From Ectothiorhodospiraceae bacterium WFHF3C12 (lineage in GTDB: Bacteria; Pseudomonadota; Gammaproteobacteria; Nitrococcales; Nitrococcaceae), in NCBI GenBank assembly GCA_013519935.1, contig JACDUA010000034.1, positions 1-45,960 of the forward strand: a stretch of DNA of 45,960 nucleotides, given 5' to 3'. Position 1 is the stretch's first letter, and every line of letters starts with the position of its first letter. The position numbers and the translations under genes are program-made. The notes beneath the pieces were generated by a model that was not told where the DNA came from, searched no databases, and saw only the letters and a program-made list of their open reading frames with translations. Shown here one piece after another: positions 6,392 through 15,934 of this stretch.

Positions 6392-8056
6392 ATGTCGAGC
6401 CCCCGGCCCATGGATACGGGTGAAGCCGCGGCGGGCGGCCGCCCGAGCGCCGATTCCCGGGCTTCCGTTCTTGCAACGCAGCGGACCGCGCTGGCGCTCC
6501 GCCTGCTGGCCGTAGTGCTCGGCGGCGTGGCCCTGGGGTTGCCCTACGTCCACCACGGCGCATTCCCCCTGTCCTGGATCGCTTTCGTGCCCCTGCTCTG
6601 GGCGCTGGAGCGACGCGGGCTGCTGGCCGCGTATCTCTTCGGCGTGGTGATGGGGACGGCCGCATGGGCCGTCGGCACCAACTGGATTGCCGAGTTCATC
6701 GGCATTCTCAAGGGCTATGCAGTGCCCTGGAACTGGATGAGCGCCGCCATGGTCTGGTTGTGGGCGGGCCAGTTCCACGGTCTCGCCGCCCTCGCCTACC
6801 AGTGGCTGCGCCGGCACACGGGCGCTCCCGCCGTGCTGTTGTTCCCCGTGCTCTTCGTGGCTGCCGAGGCCGCCTATCCGCAGCTCTTCGCGGTCAAGGT
6901 CGGGGAGTCGCAGGCGCCTTTCCTGGTCGGCATACAGGGCATCGACCTGGTCGGCATCCTTGGTCTGGATTTCATCATCTGCCTGACGAGCGCGGTGATC
7001 TATATGCTGCTGTGGGGCCGGATCAGCGGGCGCGACGGGGTTGCCGTGGGCTGCGCTTTGGCCGTGCTGGCCGCCTGGTTCGCCTATGGGATCGTGCGGC
7101 TCGACACCTGGGACGATCGCATCTCCACCTGGACGCGGACGCGGACGCGCAGCGTCGGCGTGGTCCAGCCCAACGACGTACCGTCCGTGAAGATCCCGCC
7201 GCCGCCGGAGGGTTATAGCCGGCGCCGCCCGCCCGAGATGGACATGACCCGTGCCCTGGCGGCTGAGGGCGCGGAGCTGGTCGTCTGGCCGGAGACCCGC
7301 TACAAGGGCTACTACGCCAGTGCCCAGGTGCGCCTGGCCTACAGCCGCCAGCTGCGGGAGATGGGCACGGCGCTGCTGTTCCATGACCTTGAGCGGGTGC
7401 GCCGCGAGGTGGGTTTCGACGACTACAACACCGCCGTGGTGCTGAGCGCCGAGGGCGAGACCGTTGGCGACTACCGCAAGATCAAGCGCGTGGCCTTCGG
7501 CGAATACGTGCCGGTGCTCAGCGAGGTCCCATTCCTGCGGCGCTGGATCGAGCAGTACTTCGGCGATTTCACCCGCGAGATCACCCCCGGTGACGGCCAC
7601 CGGACGCTGCGGGCGGCGGGCATGCGGCTGGTGCCGAAGATCTGCTACGAGGCGTCGTTCCCCGCATTCGTCGGCGAGGCGATCGGGCGCGATGCCGCCG
7701 GCAAGGTGCTGGTGGTCATGTCCAACGACGGCTGGTTCGGGCGTACCAACCAGCCCTCGGCCCACCTCCGTGTGACGGCGCTGCGGGCCGTGGAAAACCG
7801 GGTGCCGATGATCCATGCGATTAACGGCGGGCCGAGTGGCGCCGTGCTGCCGAACGGGCGGTTCGTGGCCCGCTCGGAGGCATTCACCCGGGGCACCCTG
7901 ATGGTGGACATGCCGTACTCGGCGTCCAGCGGCGGCAGCTTCCATTCGCGCCATCCGCGGGTATTCAACGACTTTCTCTACGCCGCCGCCTTGGGCCTGC
8001 TGGGCTGGGGCTGGGTTAGCCGCCGTCGTTCGCGCCGATTCGCTGGAGCGCCTTGA
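6392..8056 (+). CDS. Apolipoprotein N-acyltransferase (Lnt)-like protein
   Basis: Membrane protein of 554 residues with an N-terminal multi-helix region (about 30-230) and a C-terminal nitrilase-type domain. The nitrilase triad is E301 (VVWPETRYKGYY), K363 (YRKIKRVAFGEYVP) and C418 (PKICYEASF), equivalent to E267, K335 and C387 of E. coli Lnt. Lnt moves an acyl chain from a phospholipid to the N-terminal cysteine of lipoproteins. The usual neighbours (ybeX/corC, ybeY) are absent, and the gene stands alone beside a TetR regulator, so it may be a second, specialised copy. The start at 6392 has GGGAGG five bases upstream; a GTG at 6362 is possible. Its last 41 bp overlap the 3' end of the opposing foldase gene. 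Confidence 0.82.
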   Translation: MSSPRPMDTGEAAAGGRPSADSRASVLATQRTALALRLLAVVLGGVALGLPYVHHGAFPLSWIAFVPLLWALERRGLLAAYLFGVVMGTAAWAVGTNWIAEFIGILKGYAVPWNWMSAAMVWLWAGQFHGLAALAYQWLRRHTGAPAVLLFPVLFVAAEAAYPQLFAVKVGESQAPFLVGIQGIDLVGILGLDFIICLTSAVIYMLLWGRISGRDGVAVGCALAVLAAWFAYGIVRLDTWDDRISTWTRTRTRSVGVVQPNDVPSVKIPPPPEGYSRRRPPEMDMTRALAAEGAELVVWPETRYKGYYASAQVRLAYSRQLREMGTALLFHDLERVRREVGFDDYNTAVVLSAEGETVGDYRKIKRVAFGEYVPVLSEVPFLRRWIEQYFGDFTREITPGDGHRTLRAAGMRLVPKICYEASFPAFVGEAIGRDAAGKVLVVMSNDGWFGRTNQPSAHLRVTALRAVENRVPMIHAINGGPSGAVLPNGRFVARSEAFTRGTLMVDMPYSASSGGSFHSRHPRVFNDFLYAAALGLLGWGWVSRRRSRRFAGAP

Positions 8057-9026
8057 CGCGGCGGGCCTCGTGCTCGTCGAAATGCTCCGACAGCAGCCGG
8101 TCCAGGGCCTTTGCCTTGTCCTCCGGCGCCAGGCCGGGGCTTGCGGCGACGCGCCGGCGCTCGCGCCGGTAGGCCCGGAGCCGGTCCTGCCAGGTTTCAC
8201 GCCGTTGCTCCAGCTCGCTCAGTCGCTGCGCCGCCTCGGCGCCCACCAGCTCCTGGCGCAGTGCGTGGATCCGGGCCTCGCCGGCCCCGGCCTCGCGCAG
8301 GGCCCGGGTGCGTTCCCGCAATTCCAGGGCCAGGCGGGCCCGTTCCCGCGACCGCCGGACATCCGCCGGAAGCTGCTGTTGGATGAGCGCCAGTCGCCGT
8401 TGCCGCTGCTGCGCTGTGAGTCGGTCGTTGCCCATTATGGCGCGTTTCTCCAGGGCGTGGCGGTCGACTGCCTCCTCCCTGGCGAACAGCCCCTCGGCCG
8501 CGGCCGGGCCGAGGACCTCGCGGCGAAGCTGTCGGCGTGCTTCGTAGGCCGCGCGCAGCGAGTCCGCGCCGGTTCCCGGTCGTGCCAGCTCACCCAGGGC
8601 CTCGCGGTAGTCCAGGTACCGGTCGAACAGCGCCAGAACGCCGGCGACGGCGTCCGGCGGTAGTCCTCGCTTCACCACGGCGGCGCGCAGCCGTTCGCGC
8701 AGCGCGCGGGGGGATGCCCGGCCCAGGCCGGTGAGGAAATACTCGAACAGCCGCTTCAGGTCCCCGTTGGGTACCACCCGGCCATCGCCGTCCAGCGTCA
8801 CGGCACCGTCGACGGCCGTACCGCGGTGGGAGGGCAGCTCAGAGGCGTCCGCCATGGCGGTTTCCCGGCGCGGTGGCGTTGCCCTCTGCGCCGGTCGGGT
8901 CTCCGCGGTCGGGGCGGGCGCTACCGTGTCCGCGCTTTGCGGGTTTCCCGCCGGATACCAGAGGGCCACGGCGCTCACCGCGACCCCCAGGGCGGTACCG
9001 GCCAGGACGAGGTGCCTGGCCGCCAC
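8016..9026 (-). CDS. lifO: Lipase-specific foldase (lipase chaperone)
   Basis: Membrane-anchored steric chaperone of 336 residues that folds the secreted lipase in the periplasm before type II export. It has one N-terminal transmembrane segment (about residues 5-24, LVLAGTALGVAVSAVALWY), a Pro/Ala-rich linker, then a long, mostly helical, Arg/Glu/Leu-rich body as in known foldases. The foldase motif Rx1x2FDYFLS appears as RLFEYFLTGLG, with Glu for Asp. The GTG start begins two bases after the lipase stop, so translation is probably coupled. No separate ribosome site is evident. Confidence 0.87.
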   Translation of the reverse strand: MAARHLVLAGTALGVAVSAVALWYPAGNPQSADTVAPAPTAETRPAQRATPPRRETAMADASELPSHRGTAVDGAVTLDGDGRVVPNGDLKRLFEYFLTGLGRASPRALRERLRAAVVKRGLPPDAVAGVLALFDRYLDYREALGELARPGTGADSLRAAYEARRQLRREVLGPAAAEGLFAREEAVDRHALEKRAIMGNDRLTAQQRQRRLALIQQQLPADVRRSRERARLALELRERTRALREAGAGEARIHALRQELVGAEAAQRLSELEQRRETWQDRLRAYRRERRRVAASPGLAPEDKAKALDRLLSEHFDEHEARRVKALQRIGANDGG

Positions 9027-9028
9027 GT

Positions 9029-9985
<957 letters not shown>

Positions 9986-10189
9986 TCATCGATCGTTCTT
10001 GTTTGTTCTTTGCTCGGTATCATTCGGCACGTCCCGCCTCTTTGACGCCGCCGTAGGGGAGGCGCCGGTGCCTCGGAAATCCGACATGCCGCATTTCCTA
10101 CTTTCGTGCTTTCCGGAACCGGGGTCTTGAATGATTTGGTTGCTCATGAACCGTACCGGCCGGACGCCGAGGTCGCCGCACGCCCGCGG

Positions 10190-10217
10190 TTGGCCGGTCC
10201 GGGGCGCGATGTAGAAT
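10190..10217 (+). promoter_or_regulatory. Possible promoter of the trehalose operon
   Basis: TTGGCC, 16 bases, then TAGAAT, ending 31 bp before the otsB start. The -10 is good and the -35 is moderate. Confidence 0.35.
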
Positions 10218-10248
10218 AGAAGGTGGTGCCTGACCTGACCGGGGGATC

Positions 10249-10986
10249 ATGAAACCCAAGCCGCCACCACCAGGATGTCCCTGGGCACTGTTCCTGGATT
10301 TCGACGGCACGCTTGTGGAGCTCGCCGCCCATCCGGATCATGTGGAGGTCAACGAGCGGCTGCGCGAGGTCCTGGCAAGGCTTCGCAGATTGCAGGCGGG
10401 CGCACTGGCACTGGTCAGCGGTCGTTCCATTGCGTCTCTGGACGGATTGCTGGCGCCCATGACCCTACCCCTGGCCGGCGTCCACGGGCTGGAACGGCGG
10501 GATGCCCGGGGGCATATCCACCGGCCGGCAGGCGCAGTGGACCGCCTTGCGGCGCTACGCCGGACCCTGGACGGCTTCATCGCCGAGCGCCCGGGGCTGT
10601 TCTACGAGGACAAGCATCTGGCGCTCGCCGTGCACTATCGGGCGGCCCCGCAGCACGCCGGCGAGCTGGAGCGCTTCCTGCGCCGGGCGCTGCACGAGCT
10701 GGGCAATGGCTTCCAGCTGCAGACCGGCAAGGCGGTCTTCGAGGTCAGGCCGGCCGGGGCGGACAAGGGTAGCGCGGTGCGCGCCTTCATGGCGGAGCCC
10801 CCCTTCGCGGGCCGCCTGCCGGTTTTCGCCGGTGATGACCGCACCGACGAGGACGCCTTCGCCGCGGTCAACGCCCTTGGCGGCATTTCCGTGCGCGTGG
10901 GGGACGGTCGGCCGACCGCGGCACGCTATGAGCTGGCCGACGTGGAGGAAACCCTGGCATGGCTGAGCCAAACGCCGAAACACTGA
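10249..10986 (+). CDS. otsB: Trehalose-6-phosphate phosphatase
   Basis: HAD-family phosphatase of 245 residues that converts trehalose 6-phosphate to trehalose, the last step of compatible-solute synthesis. The catalytic DxDGT motif is FLDFDGT (D17, D19). Later HAD motifs are present, including a lysine in PAGADKGSAVRAF and the acidic FAGDDRTDEDAF. The length matches bacterial OtsB. It is the first gene of a three-gene operon and overlaps the next gene by 28 bp. Confidence 0.95.
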   Translation: MKPKPPPPGCPWALFLDFDGTLVELAAHPDHVEVNERLREVLARLRRLQAGALALVSGRSIASLDGLLAPMTLPLAGVHGLERRDARGHIHRPAGAVDRLAALRRTLDGFIAERPGLFYEDKHLALAVHYRAAPQHAGELERFLRRALHELGNGFQLQTGKAVFEVRPAGADKGSAVRAFMAEPPFAGRLPVFAGDDRTDEDAFAAVNALGGISVRVGDGRPTAARYELADVEETLAWLSQTPKH

Positions 10987-12770
10987 CCCCGGCTCTGCCT
11001 TCCCTGGAGCTCGGGCTCATCGGGAACTGCCAGATCGGCGCGCTGGTGGACGAGCATGCCCGCATCGTCTGGGGCTGTTTCCCGCGCTTCGACGGCGACC
11101 CGCTGTTCTGCAATCTGTTGAATGACGCCGATCAGGGCTTCTTCGCCCTGGAACTGGTGAACGGGGTCGGCAGCGAGCAGTACTACCTGCGCAACACGGC
11201 TATCCTGTGCACCGAGCTCACCGATGCCCATGGCGGCCGCGTCCGTATCATGGATTTCGCGCCACGCTTCAAGCAGTACGACCGCCACTTCCGCCCCACG
11301 ACCATCGTCCGCCAGCTGGAAGTCCTGGAGGGGGCCCCCATGCTGCGCGTCCGGCTGCGGCCGGTCAGCGGGCACGGTTCCGAGCGGCCGGCTATCACCC
11401 AGGGCAGCAACCATATCCGCTATATCTGCGGCGACCACGTGCTGCGGTTGACCACCGACGCCCCGCGCACCCATATCCTCCAGGAGCAACCGTTCATCGT
11501 CGACGAGCCGCTGACGTTCCTGTTGGGGCCCGATGAGAGTGTCACGGAGTCCGTTTCCGAGGCCGCCCGGCATTTCTACGAGCGCACCCGCGACTACTGG
11601 CAGGACTGGGTGCGCTCCCTGGCCATTCCTTTCGAGTGGCAGCGGGCGGTCATCCGCGCCGCCATTACCCTGAAGCTCTCCACCTACGAGGACACCGGCG
11701 CGGTGCTGGCCGCCATGACCACCTCCATCCCGGAGGCGGCGGACACCCAGCGCAACTGGGACTACCGCTACTGCTGGCTGCGCGACGCCTACTTCGTGGT
11801 TCACGCGCTCAACCGGCTGGGTGCCACCCGCACCATGGAGCGCTTTCTGCACTACATCATCAACCTGGTGGCGGCGGCCAACGACCATCGCCTGCAGCCG
11901 CTCTACGGCATCGGCGGCGAGACCCGCATCAGCGAGTGGGAGGTGGGGGCGCTGCGCGGCTATCGGGGGATGGGCCCGGTGCGGATCGGCAACGCCGCCT
12001 ACACCCAGTCCCAGCACGACGTCTACGGCGCCGTGGTCCTGGCGGCGACGCAGGCATTCTTCGACGAGCGCCTGGAGCAGGATTCGCACCTGGCCCTGTT
12101 CAAGCGGCTGGAACAGCTGGGCGAGCAGGCGGCGCGGCTCTACGACCAGCCGGATGCCGGCATCTGGGAGTACCGTGGCCGGGCCCGCGTGCACACCTAT
12201 TCCAGCGTCATGTGCTGGGCGGCCTGCGACCGGCTGGGGCGGATCGCCGCCCGGGTGGGCCTGACCGACCGGGCCGAGCACTGGCGCTCGCAGGCCGCCA
12301 CCATGCACCAGGTCATCTGCGAGCGGGCGTGGAACGAGGAACGCGGGGCCTTCGTGGAGAGCTTTGGCGGTGAGGGCATGGACGCGAGCCTGCTTCTGCT
12401 CCACGAGCTGGACTTCCTGCCGGCCGACGATCCGCGTTTCGTGGCCACCGTTGAGGCCATCGAACGTGATCTGCGCCGCGGCGACCATATCTTCCGTTAT
12501 GCTGAAGCGGACGATTTTGGCTCGCCGGAGAACGCCTTCAATATCTGCACGTACTGGTTCATCGATGCGCTGGCCGTCATCGGCCGGGAAGCGGAGGCGC
12601 GGCGGCTGTTAGAGAACATGCTCGATCACCGCACACGGCTGGGCCTGATGTCGGAGGATCTGAACACCGAAACGGGCGAGCTCTGGGGCAACTTTCCCCA
12701 GACCTACAGCATGGTCGGCATGATCAACACGGCCATGCACCTGAGCCGGCGCTGGGAGGATGCCTTCTAG
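10959..12770 (+). CDS. Glycoside hydrolase family 15 (glucoamylase/trehalase-like)
   Basis: Cytoplasmic GH15 enzyme of 603 residues without a signal peptide. An N-terminal beta-sandwich (about 1-230) is followed by the (alpha/alpha)6 barrel. Family signatures include RNWDYRYCWLRDAYF, ISEWEVGALRGYRGMGPVRI and the C-terminal SEDLNTETGELWGNFPQTYS. Family members remove glucose from alpha-glucans, and some are trehalases. Its place between otsB and otsA suggests it acts on trehalose or on a glucan feeding trehalose synthesis, but the substrate is not decided by sequence. The ATG has GAGGAA about eight bases upstream, and the overlap with otsB indicates translational coupling. Confidence 0.9.
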   Translation: MAEPNAETLTPALPSLELGLIGNCQIGALVDEHARIVWGCFPRFDGDPLFCNLLNDADQGFFALELVNGVGSEQYYLRNTAILCTELTDAHGGRVRIMDFAPRFKQYDRHFRPTTIVRQLEVLEGAPMLRVRLRPVSGHGSERPAITQGSNHIRYICGDHVLRLTTDAPRTHILQEQPFIVDEPLTFLLGPDESVTESVSEAARHFYERTRDYWQDWVRSLAIPFEWQRAVIRAAITLKLSTYEDTGAVLAAMTTSIPEAADTQRNWDYRYCWLRDAYFVVHALNRLGATRTMERFLHYIINLVAAANDHRLQPLYGIGGETRISEWEVGALRGYRGMGPVRIGNAAYTQSQHDVYGAVVLAATQAFFDERLEQDSHLALFKRLEQLGEQAARLYDQPDAGIWEYRGRARVHTYSSVMCWAACDRLGRIAARVGLTDRAEHWRSQAATMHQVICERAWNEERGAFVESFGGEGMDASLLLLHELDFLPADDPRFVATVEAIERDLRRGDHIFRYAEADDFGSPENAFNICTYWFIDALAVIGREAEARRLLENMLDHRTRLGLMSEDLNTETGELWGNFPQTYSMVGMINTAMHLSRRWEDAF

Positions 12771-12844
12771 TACGCGATGACGAGCGGCGGGCCGGCGGCC
12801 CGCCGGCCGGGATTGCGGGCGCGTCGCAATGGACTGACTGGATC

Positions 12845-14227
12845 ATGTCGCAAAGATTGGTGGTCGTCTCCAACCGGGTAACGGTGCCCCGGGCCGGGGA
12901 GCCGCAGGCGGGCGGCCTGGCGGTGGCGCTGCGGGGCGCCCTGGAAACCTACGGCGGGCTGTGGTTCGGCTGGAACGGCCGCGTCGGCGAGCGTACCGGT
13001 CCGCCGGAGAAGACCGAGCACGCCGGCGTCACCTACGCAACCGTGCCGCTGACCCGCCAGGAGCACGACGACTACTACCTCGGCTATGCCAACGAAGTGC
13101 TGTGGCCGCTGTGCCATTTCATGCTCAGCGCCATGGATTATCGCCGCAGTTATCGCGACTGCTACTGGGCGGTCAACGCGGCCTTTGCCGAGCACCTGCT
13201 GCCCATGATCGGCGGCGACGACATCCTCTGGATTCACGACTACCACCTCATTCCCCTGGCCGATACCCTGCGCCGTTCGGGCGTCGACCGGCCCATGGGC
13301 TTCTTCCTGCACATCCCGTTTCCCAGCTACAGCCTGCTCCGTGCGCTGCCGGATCACCGCCAGATACTCAAGGATCTGTGCCAATACGACCTGCTCGGCT
13401 TCCAGACGCACGATGACCTCAGGGCCTTTCGCACCGCCGTCGTCGAGACGATGGCGGCCCGCATACTCGATGACGACATCATCGAGGTTCAGGGACATCG
13501 GCTGCGGGCGTCGGTGTTCCCCGTGGGCATCGAGGTGGACGAGCTTTCGGATCTCGCGGCGCGCTCCAGGTACTCGCGCCGCGTGGAGCGGCTCCTGCGC
13601 AGCCTCCAGGACCGGGACCTGGTCATCGGTGTCGATCGGCTGGACTATTCCAAGGGGCTCCCCAAGCGCTTTCAGAGTTTCGAGCGCTTCCTCGAGCAGC
13701 AACGGAATCGCCACGGCCGGCTGGTCTACATGCAGATCGCCAACCCGTCCCGCTCGGAGATCCCCGAATACCAGGAGCTGCGCCGGCAGCTGGAGGAAAT
13801 GGCCGGCCACATCAACGGCCGCTTCTCGGACTTCGACTGGATGCCCCTGCGCTATCTGCACAAGAGCTTCGCGCGCGCTTCACTGCTGGGTTTCTATCGT
13901 AATGCACGGGCGGCGCTGATAACGCCCCTGCGCGACGGTATGAACCTGGTGGCAAAGGAGTATGTAGCGGCCCAGGACCCGGACGACCCGGGGGTGCCGG
14001 TGCTCTCCGAGCTCGCCGGCGCGGCCCGGGAGCTGGAGGCCGCCCTGTTGGTGAACCCGTTCGACATCGACGCCACAGCGGAGGCCCTGGAACGGGCGTT
14101 GTCCATGCCTGCCGAGCAGCGCCGCGAGCGCTACCACGCCATGATCGAGGTCCTGCGCCGCAATGACCTCACCCGCTGGCGCGAGGAATTCCTGCACCAG
14201 CTGCGCCAGGGGTGTGAGGCCGGATAG
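12845..14227 (+). CDS. otsA: Trehalose-6-phosphate synthase
   Basis: GT20 glycosyltransferase of 460 residues that joins UDP-glucose and glucose 6-phosphate. Typical stretches are VVVSNRVTVPRAGEPQAGGL at the N-terminus, IHDYHLIPLADTLRRSG, IPFPSYSLLRALP and GVDRLDYSKGLPKRFQSFERF. The length matches bacterial OtsA. It is the third gene of the trehalose operon, 74 bp after the GH15 gene. Its stop is 11 bp from the stop of the opposing DUF302 gene. Confidence 0.95.
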   Translation: MSQRLVVVSNRVTVPRAGEPQAGGLAVALRGALETYGGLWFGWNGRVGERTGPPEKTEHAGVTYATVPLTRQEHDDYYLGYANEVLWPLCHFMLSAMDYRRSYRDCYWAVNAAFAEHLLPMIGGDDILWIHDYHLIPLADTLRRSGVDRPMGFFLHIPFPSYSLLRALPDHRQILKDLCQYDLLGFQTHDDLRAFRTAVVETMAARILDDDIIEVQGHRLRASVFPVGIEVDELSDLAARSRYSRRVERLLRSLQDRDLVIGVDRLDYSKGLPKRFQSFERFLEQQRNRHGRLVYMQIANPSRSEIPEYQELRRQLEEMAGHINGRFSDFDWMPLRYLHKSFARASLLGFYRNARAALITPLRDGMNLVAKEYVAAQDPDDPGVPVLSELAGAARELEAALLVNPFDIDATAEALERALSMPAEQRRERYHAMIEVLRRNDLTRWREEFLHQLRQGCEAG

Positions 14228-14238
14228 GCGGCCGCGCG

Positions 14239-14685
14239 CTACTGCGTCGCAGCCCGGGCAAAAGCCGCCAGCGCCTTCTCGACTTTGGCGAGCACCTCGT
14301 CGCAGCCCACGACGGCGTGCCGGAACTCCAGGTACTCCGGCTCGTTATAGGCCAGCCAGACATCGCCCTCCGCGTCCTCCCAGATAAGCGCTTTCTGGGG
14401 CAGGTCGATGGCGATGCTCTGGCTGCACTGCATCAGCGGGGTGCCGACCTTGGGATTGCCGAAGATCACCAGTTGGGTCGGGCGCAGATCCATCTCCGCC
14501 TTGCGGGCGTTGGCGGCGTGATCGACCCGGGCCATGACGGTCATGCCCTTGTCCTCCAGTACCGAGACCAGCCGGTCCGCCGTCTCCGCCACGGCGTAGT
14601 TGCTCTGTTGCTTGACGAGGCCGTTGCCGGCCAATGCGCCGGTGGCGAAGACAAGGAGGGTAAACGTCAGGACGAGTCGCAGCAT
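14239..14685 (-). CDS. DUF302 protein, exported
   Basis: Small exported protein of 148 residues. An N-terminal signal peptide (LRLVLTFTLLVFATGALAG) precedes a DUF302 domain with the usual VFGNPKVGT-type core (here VIFGNPKVGTPLMQCSQS), IDLPQKALIWEDAEGDVWLAYN and a C-terminal helix. The DUF302 fold is known but its biochemical role is not. The start at 14685 has GGGAGA upstream. It lies alone between otsA and a sulfotransferase, and I see no functional link to either. Confidence 0.87.
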   Translation of the reverse strand: MLRLVLTFTLLVFATGALAGNGLVKQQSNYAVAETADRLVSVLEDKGMTVMARVDHAANARKAEMDLRPTQLVIFGNPKVGTPLMQCSQSIAIDLPQKALIWEDAEGDVWLAYNEPEYLEFRHAVVGCDEVLAKVEKALAAFARAATQ

Positions 14686-14788
14686 GATGCAATCTCCCTT
14701 TGTCGCGGGGGTGCGCCGCGTTTTGTAGCGGCTTCGACGCTCAGGGTAGGCGTTGCAGCGGCGGGTGCAAGTGCGTAATAACCCGTAT

Positions 14789-15796
14789 TCAGCCGTGGCT
14801 TTGTTCGCGGTAGGCGGCCTCGAAGGCGGCGCGGCTGGGGCCATGGTCGAGGATCTCGGTGGCCACGGTCTCGATGCGCCGGTATTCGTCCGCGTAATAC
14901 TCGTCGATGATCTCGCGCATGCCGTGGCGCTGCAGCAGGTCCCAGTCCCGGTAGATGATCCGGTCGAAGACCTTCTGCACGAATTGCCGCCGGACGTTGG
15001 TGAGCAGCCGGCGCGGTGAGTAGAGCCGCCAGAATGTGGGCGGACCCAGGTCCGGCGTGGGCCTGGGCCGGCGGTAGCGGCCCGGCAGGCGGGGCCAGAA
15101 CAGCGTGATGGCCAGCGCCGAGTACTGGCGGTTGCGCACCCCCTTGGGCTGGTGGACCGGCAGGGGCCGCACACCCAGGATACGCTCGATGTGGCCGAGA
15201 ACCTCGCCGCGGCGCCGACGGAAGTCCTCGTAGCGGAACATGTACACGTTCTCCGGCCCGTAGCTCTCCGCGTAGGCTTCGTAGATATCCCAGAACCTGA
15301 GATCCAGCGGGTCCAGCGTGCGCATGCCGTGGACGCGGCGCGACGGCCGGGGCTGAAAGCCGCCGTCGTACCAGTTGAGGAACACTTCGATGGGCCCGGA
15401 CTTGCCCTTGCGCAGCGATTGTTTGTAGGCGGAAAGCAGCCAGTCGGCCTGCCGGCGCACGAAATACAGGATAGTGGCCCTGGGAAAGATGCTCTTCATC
15501 AGGGCCAGGTTTTCCTGGTAGTCCAGGTGATTGTTGAACATGTTGCCGGAGATCTCCGGCAGCGAGATCAGCAGCGGCCGGCTGTCGTCGGCGTCGCGCC
15601 GGCGTCGCGCCTCTTCGATGAAGGCGCGCCGCGCTTCCTCGTCCTGCGGGTGCCTGAGGGTGCGGTCGAGGAGGCTGAACAGCGACTCCGGGTTGTATTC
15701 CACGTCGGCGTCGTCCAGATGCCGGAACACCGACTTCTGGAAAAACCGTGTCGCGGTCTTGTGCAGACCGATGTGCAGAACGATGGAGCGGGACAT
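14789..15796 (-). CDS. Sulfotransferase-like P-loop protein
   Basis: Protein of 335 residues with the 5'-phosphosulfate-binding loop of sulfotransferases near its start (LHIGLHKTATRFFQK, residues 7-21) and the 3'-phosphate-binding stretch ILYFVRRQADWLLSAYKQSL. These enzymes transfer sulfate from PAPS to sugars or lipids. It is Arg-rich in the C-terminal third and has no signal peptide. It diverges from an O-antigen-ligase-like gene at the edge of the glycosyltransferase cluster, so sulfation of a surface glycan is a reasonable guess. No PAPS-producing genes are in the window. Confidence 0.8.
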   Translation of the reverse strand: MSRSIVLHIGLHKTATRFFQKSVFRHLDDADVEYNPESLFSLLDRTLRHPQDEEARRAFIEEARRRRDADDSRPLLISLPEISGNMFNNHLDYQENLALMKSIFPRATILYFVRRQADWLLSAYKQSLRKGKSGPIEVFLNWYDGGFQPRPSRRVHGMRTLDPLDLRFWDIYEAYAESYGPENVYMFRYEDFRRRRGEVLGHIERILGVRPLPVHQPKGVRNRQYSALAITLFWPRLPGRYRRPRPTPDLGPPTFWRLYSPRRLLTNVRRQFVQKVFDRIIYRDWDLLQRHGMREIIDEYYADEYRRIETVATEILDHGPSRAAFEAAYREQSHG

Positions 15797-15934
15797 GAGG
15801 TTGTGCGCCTGCGCGTGGAGGGCGCAAGGATACTACAGCCCCCGGGCAGGCGTCACAGACGCCGGGCCGCGGTCTGCCACGCTCCGGCGCGCCGTGGTAG
15901 TCTCGCCGCCTGTCGATCAACGAGGACCCCTGTC

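Noticed and set aside
6077-8200. Open frame of 707 codons antisense to the Lnt-like gene
   Set aside because: His/Gly/Gln-rich shadow that also crosses the intergenic region and the TetR gene end; no recognisable domain.
15152-15934. Upstream extension of the O-antigen-ligase-like gene
   Set aside because: It is antisense to the sulfotransferase, and a good GTG start with a ribosome site lies at 15935 just before the first membrane helix.
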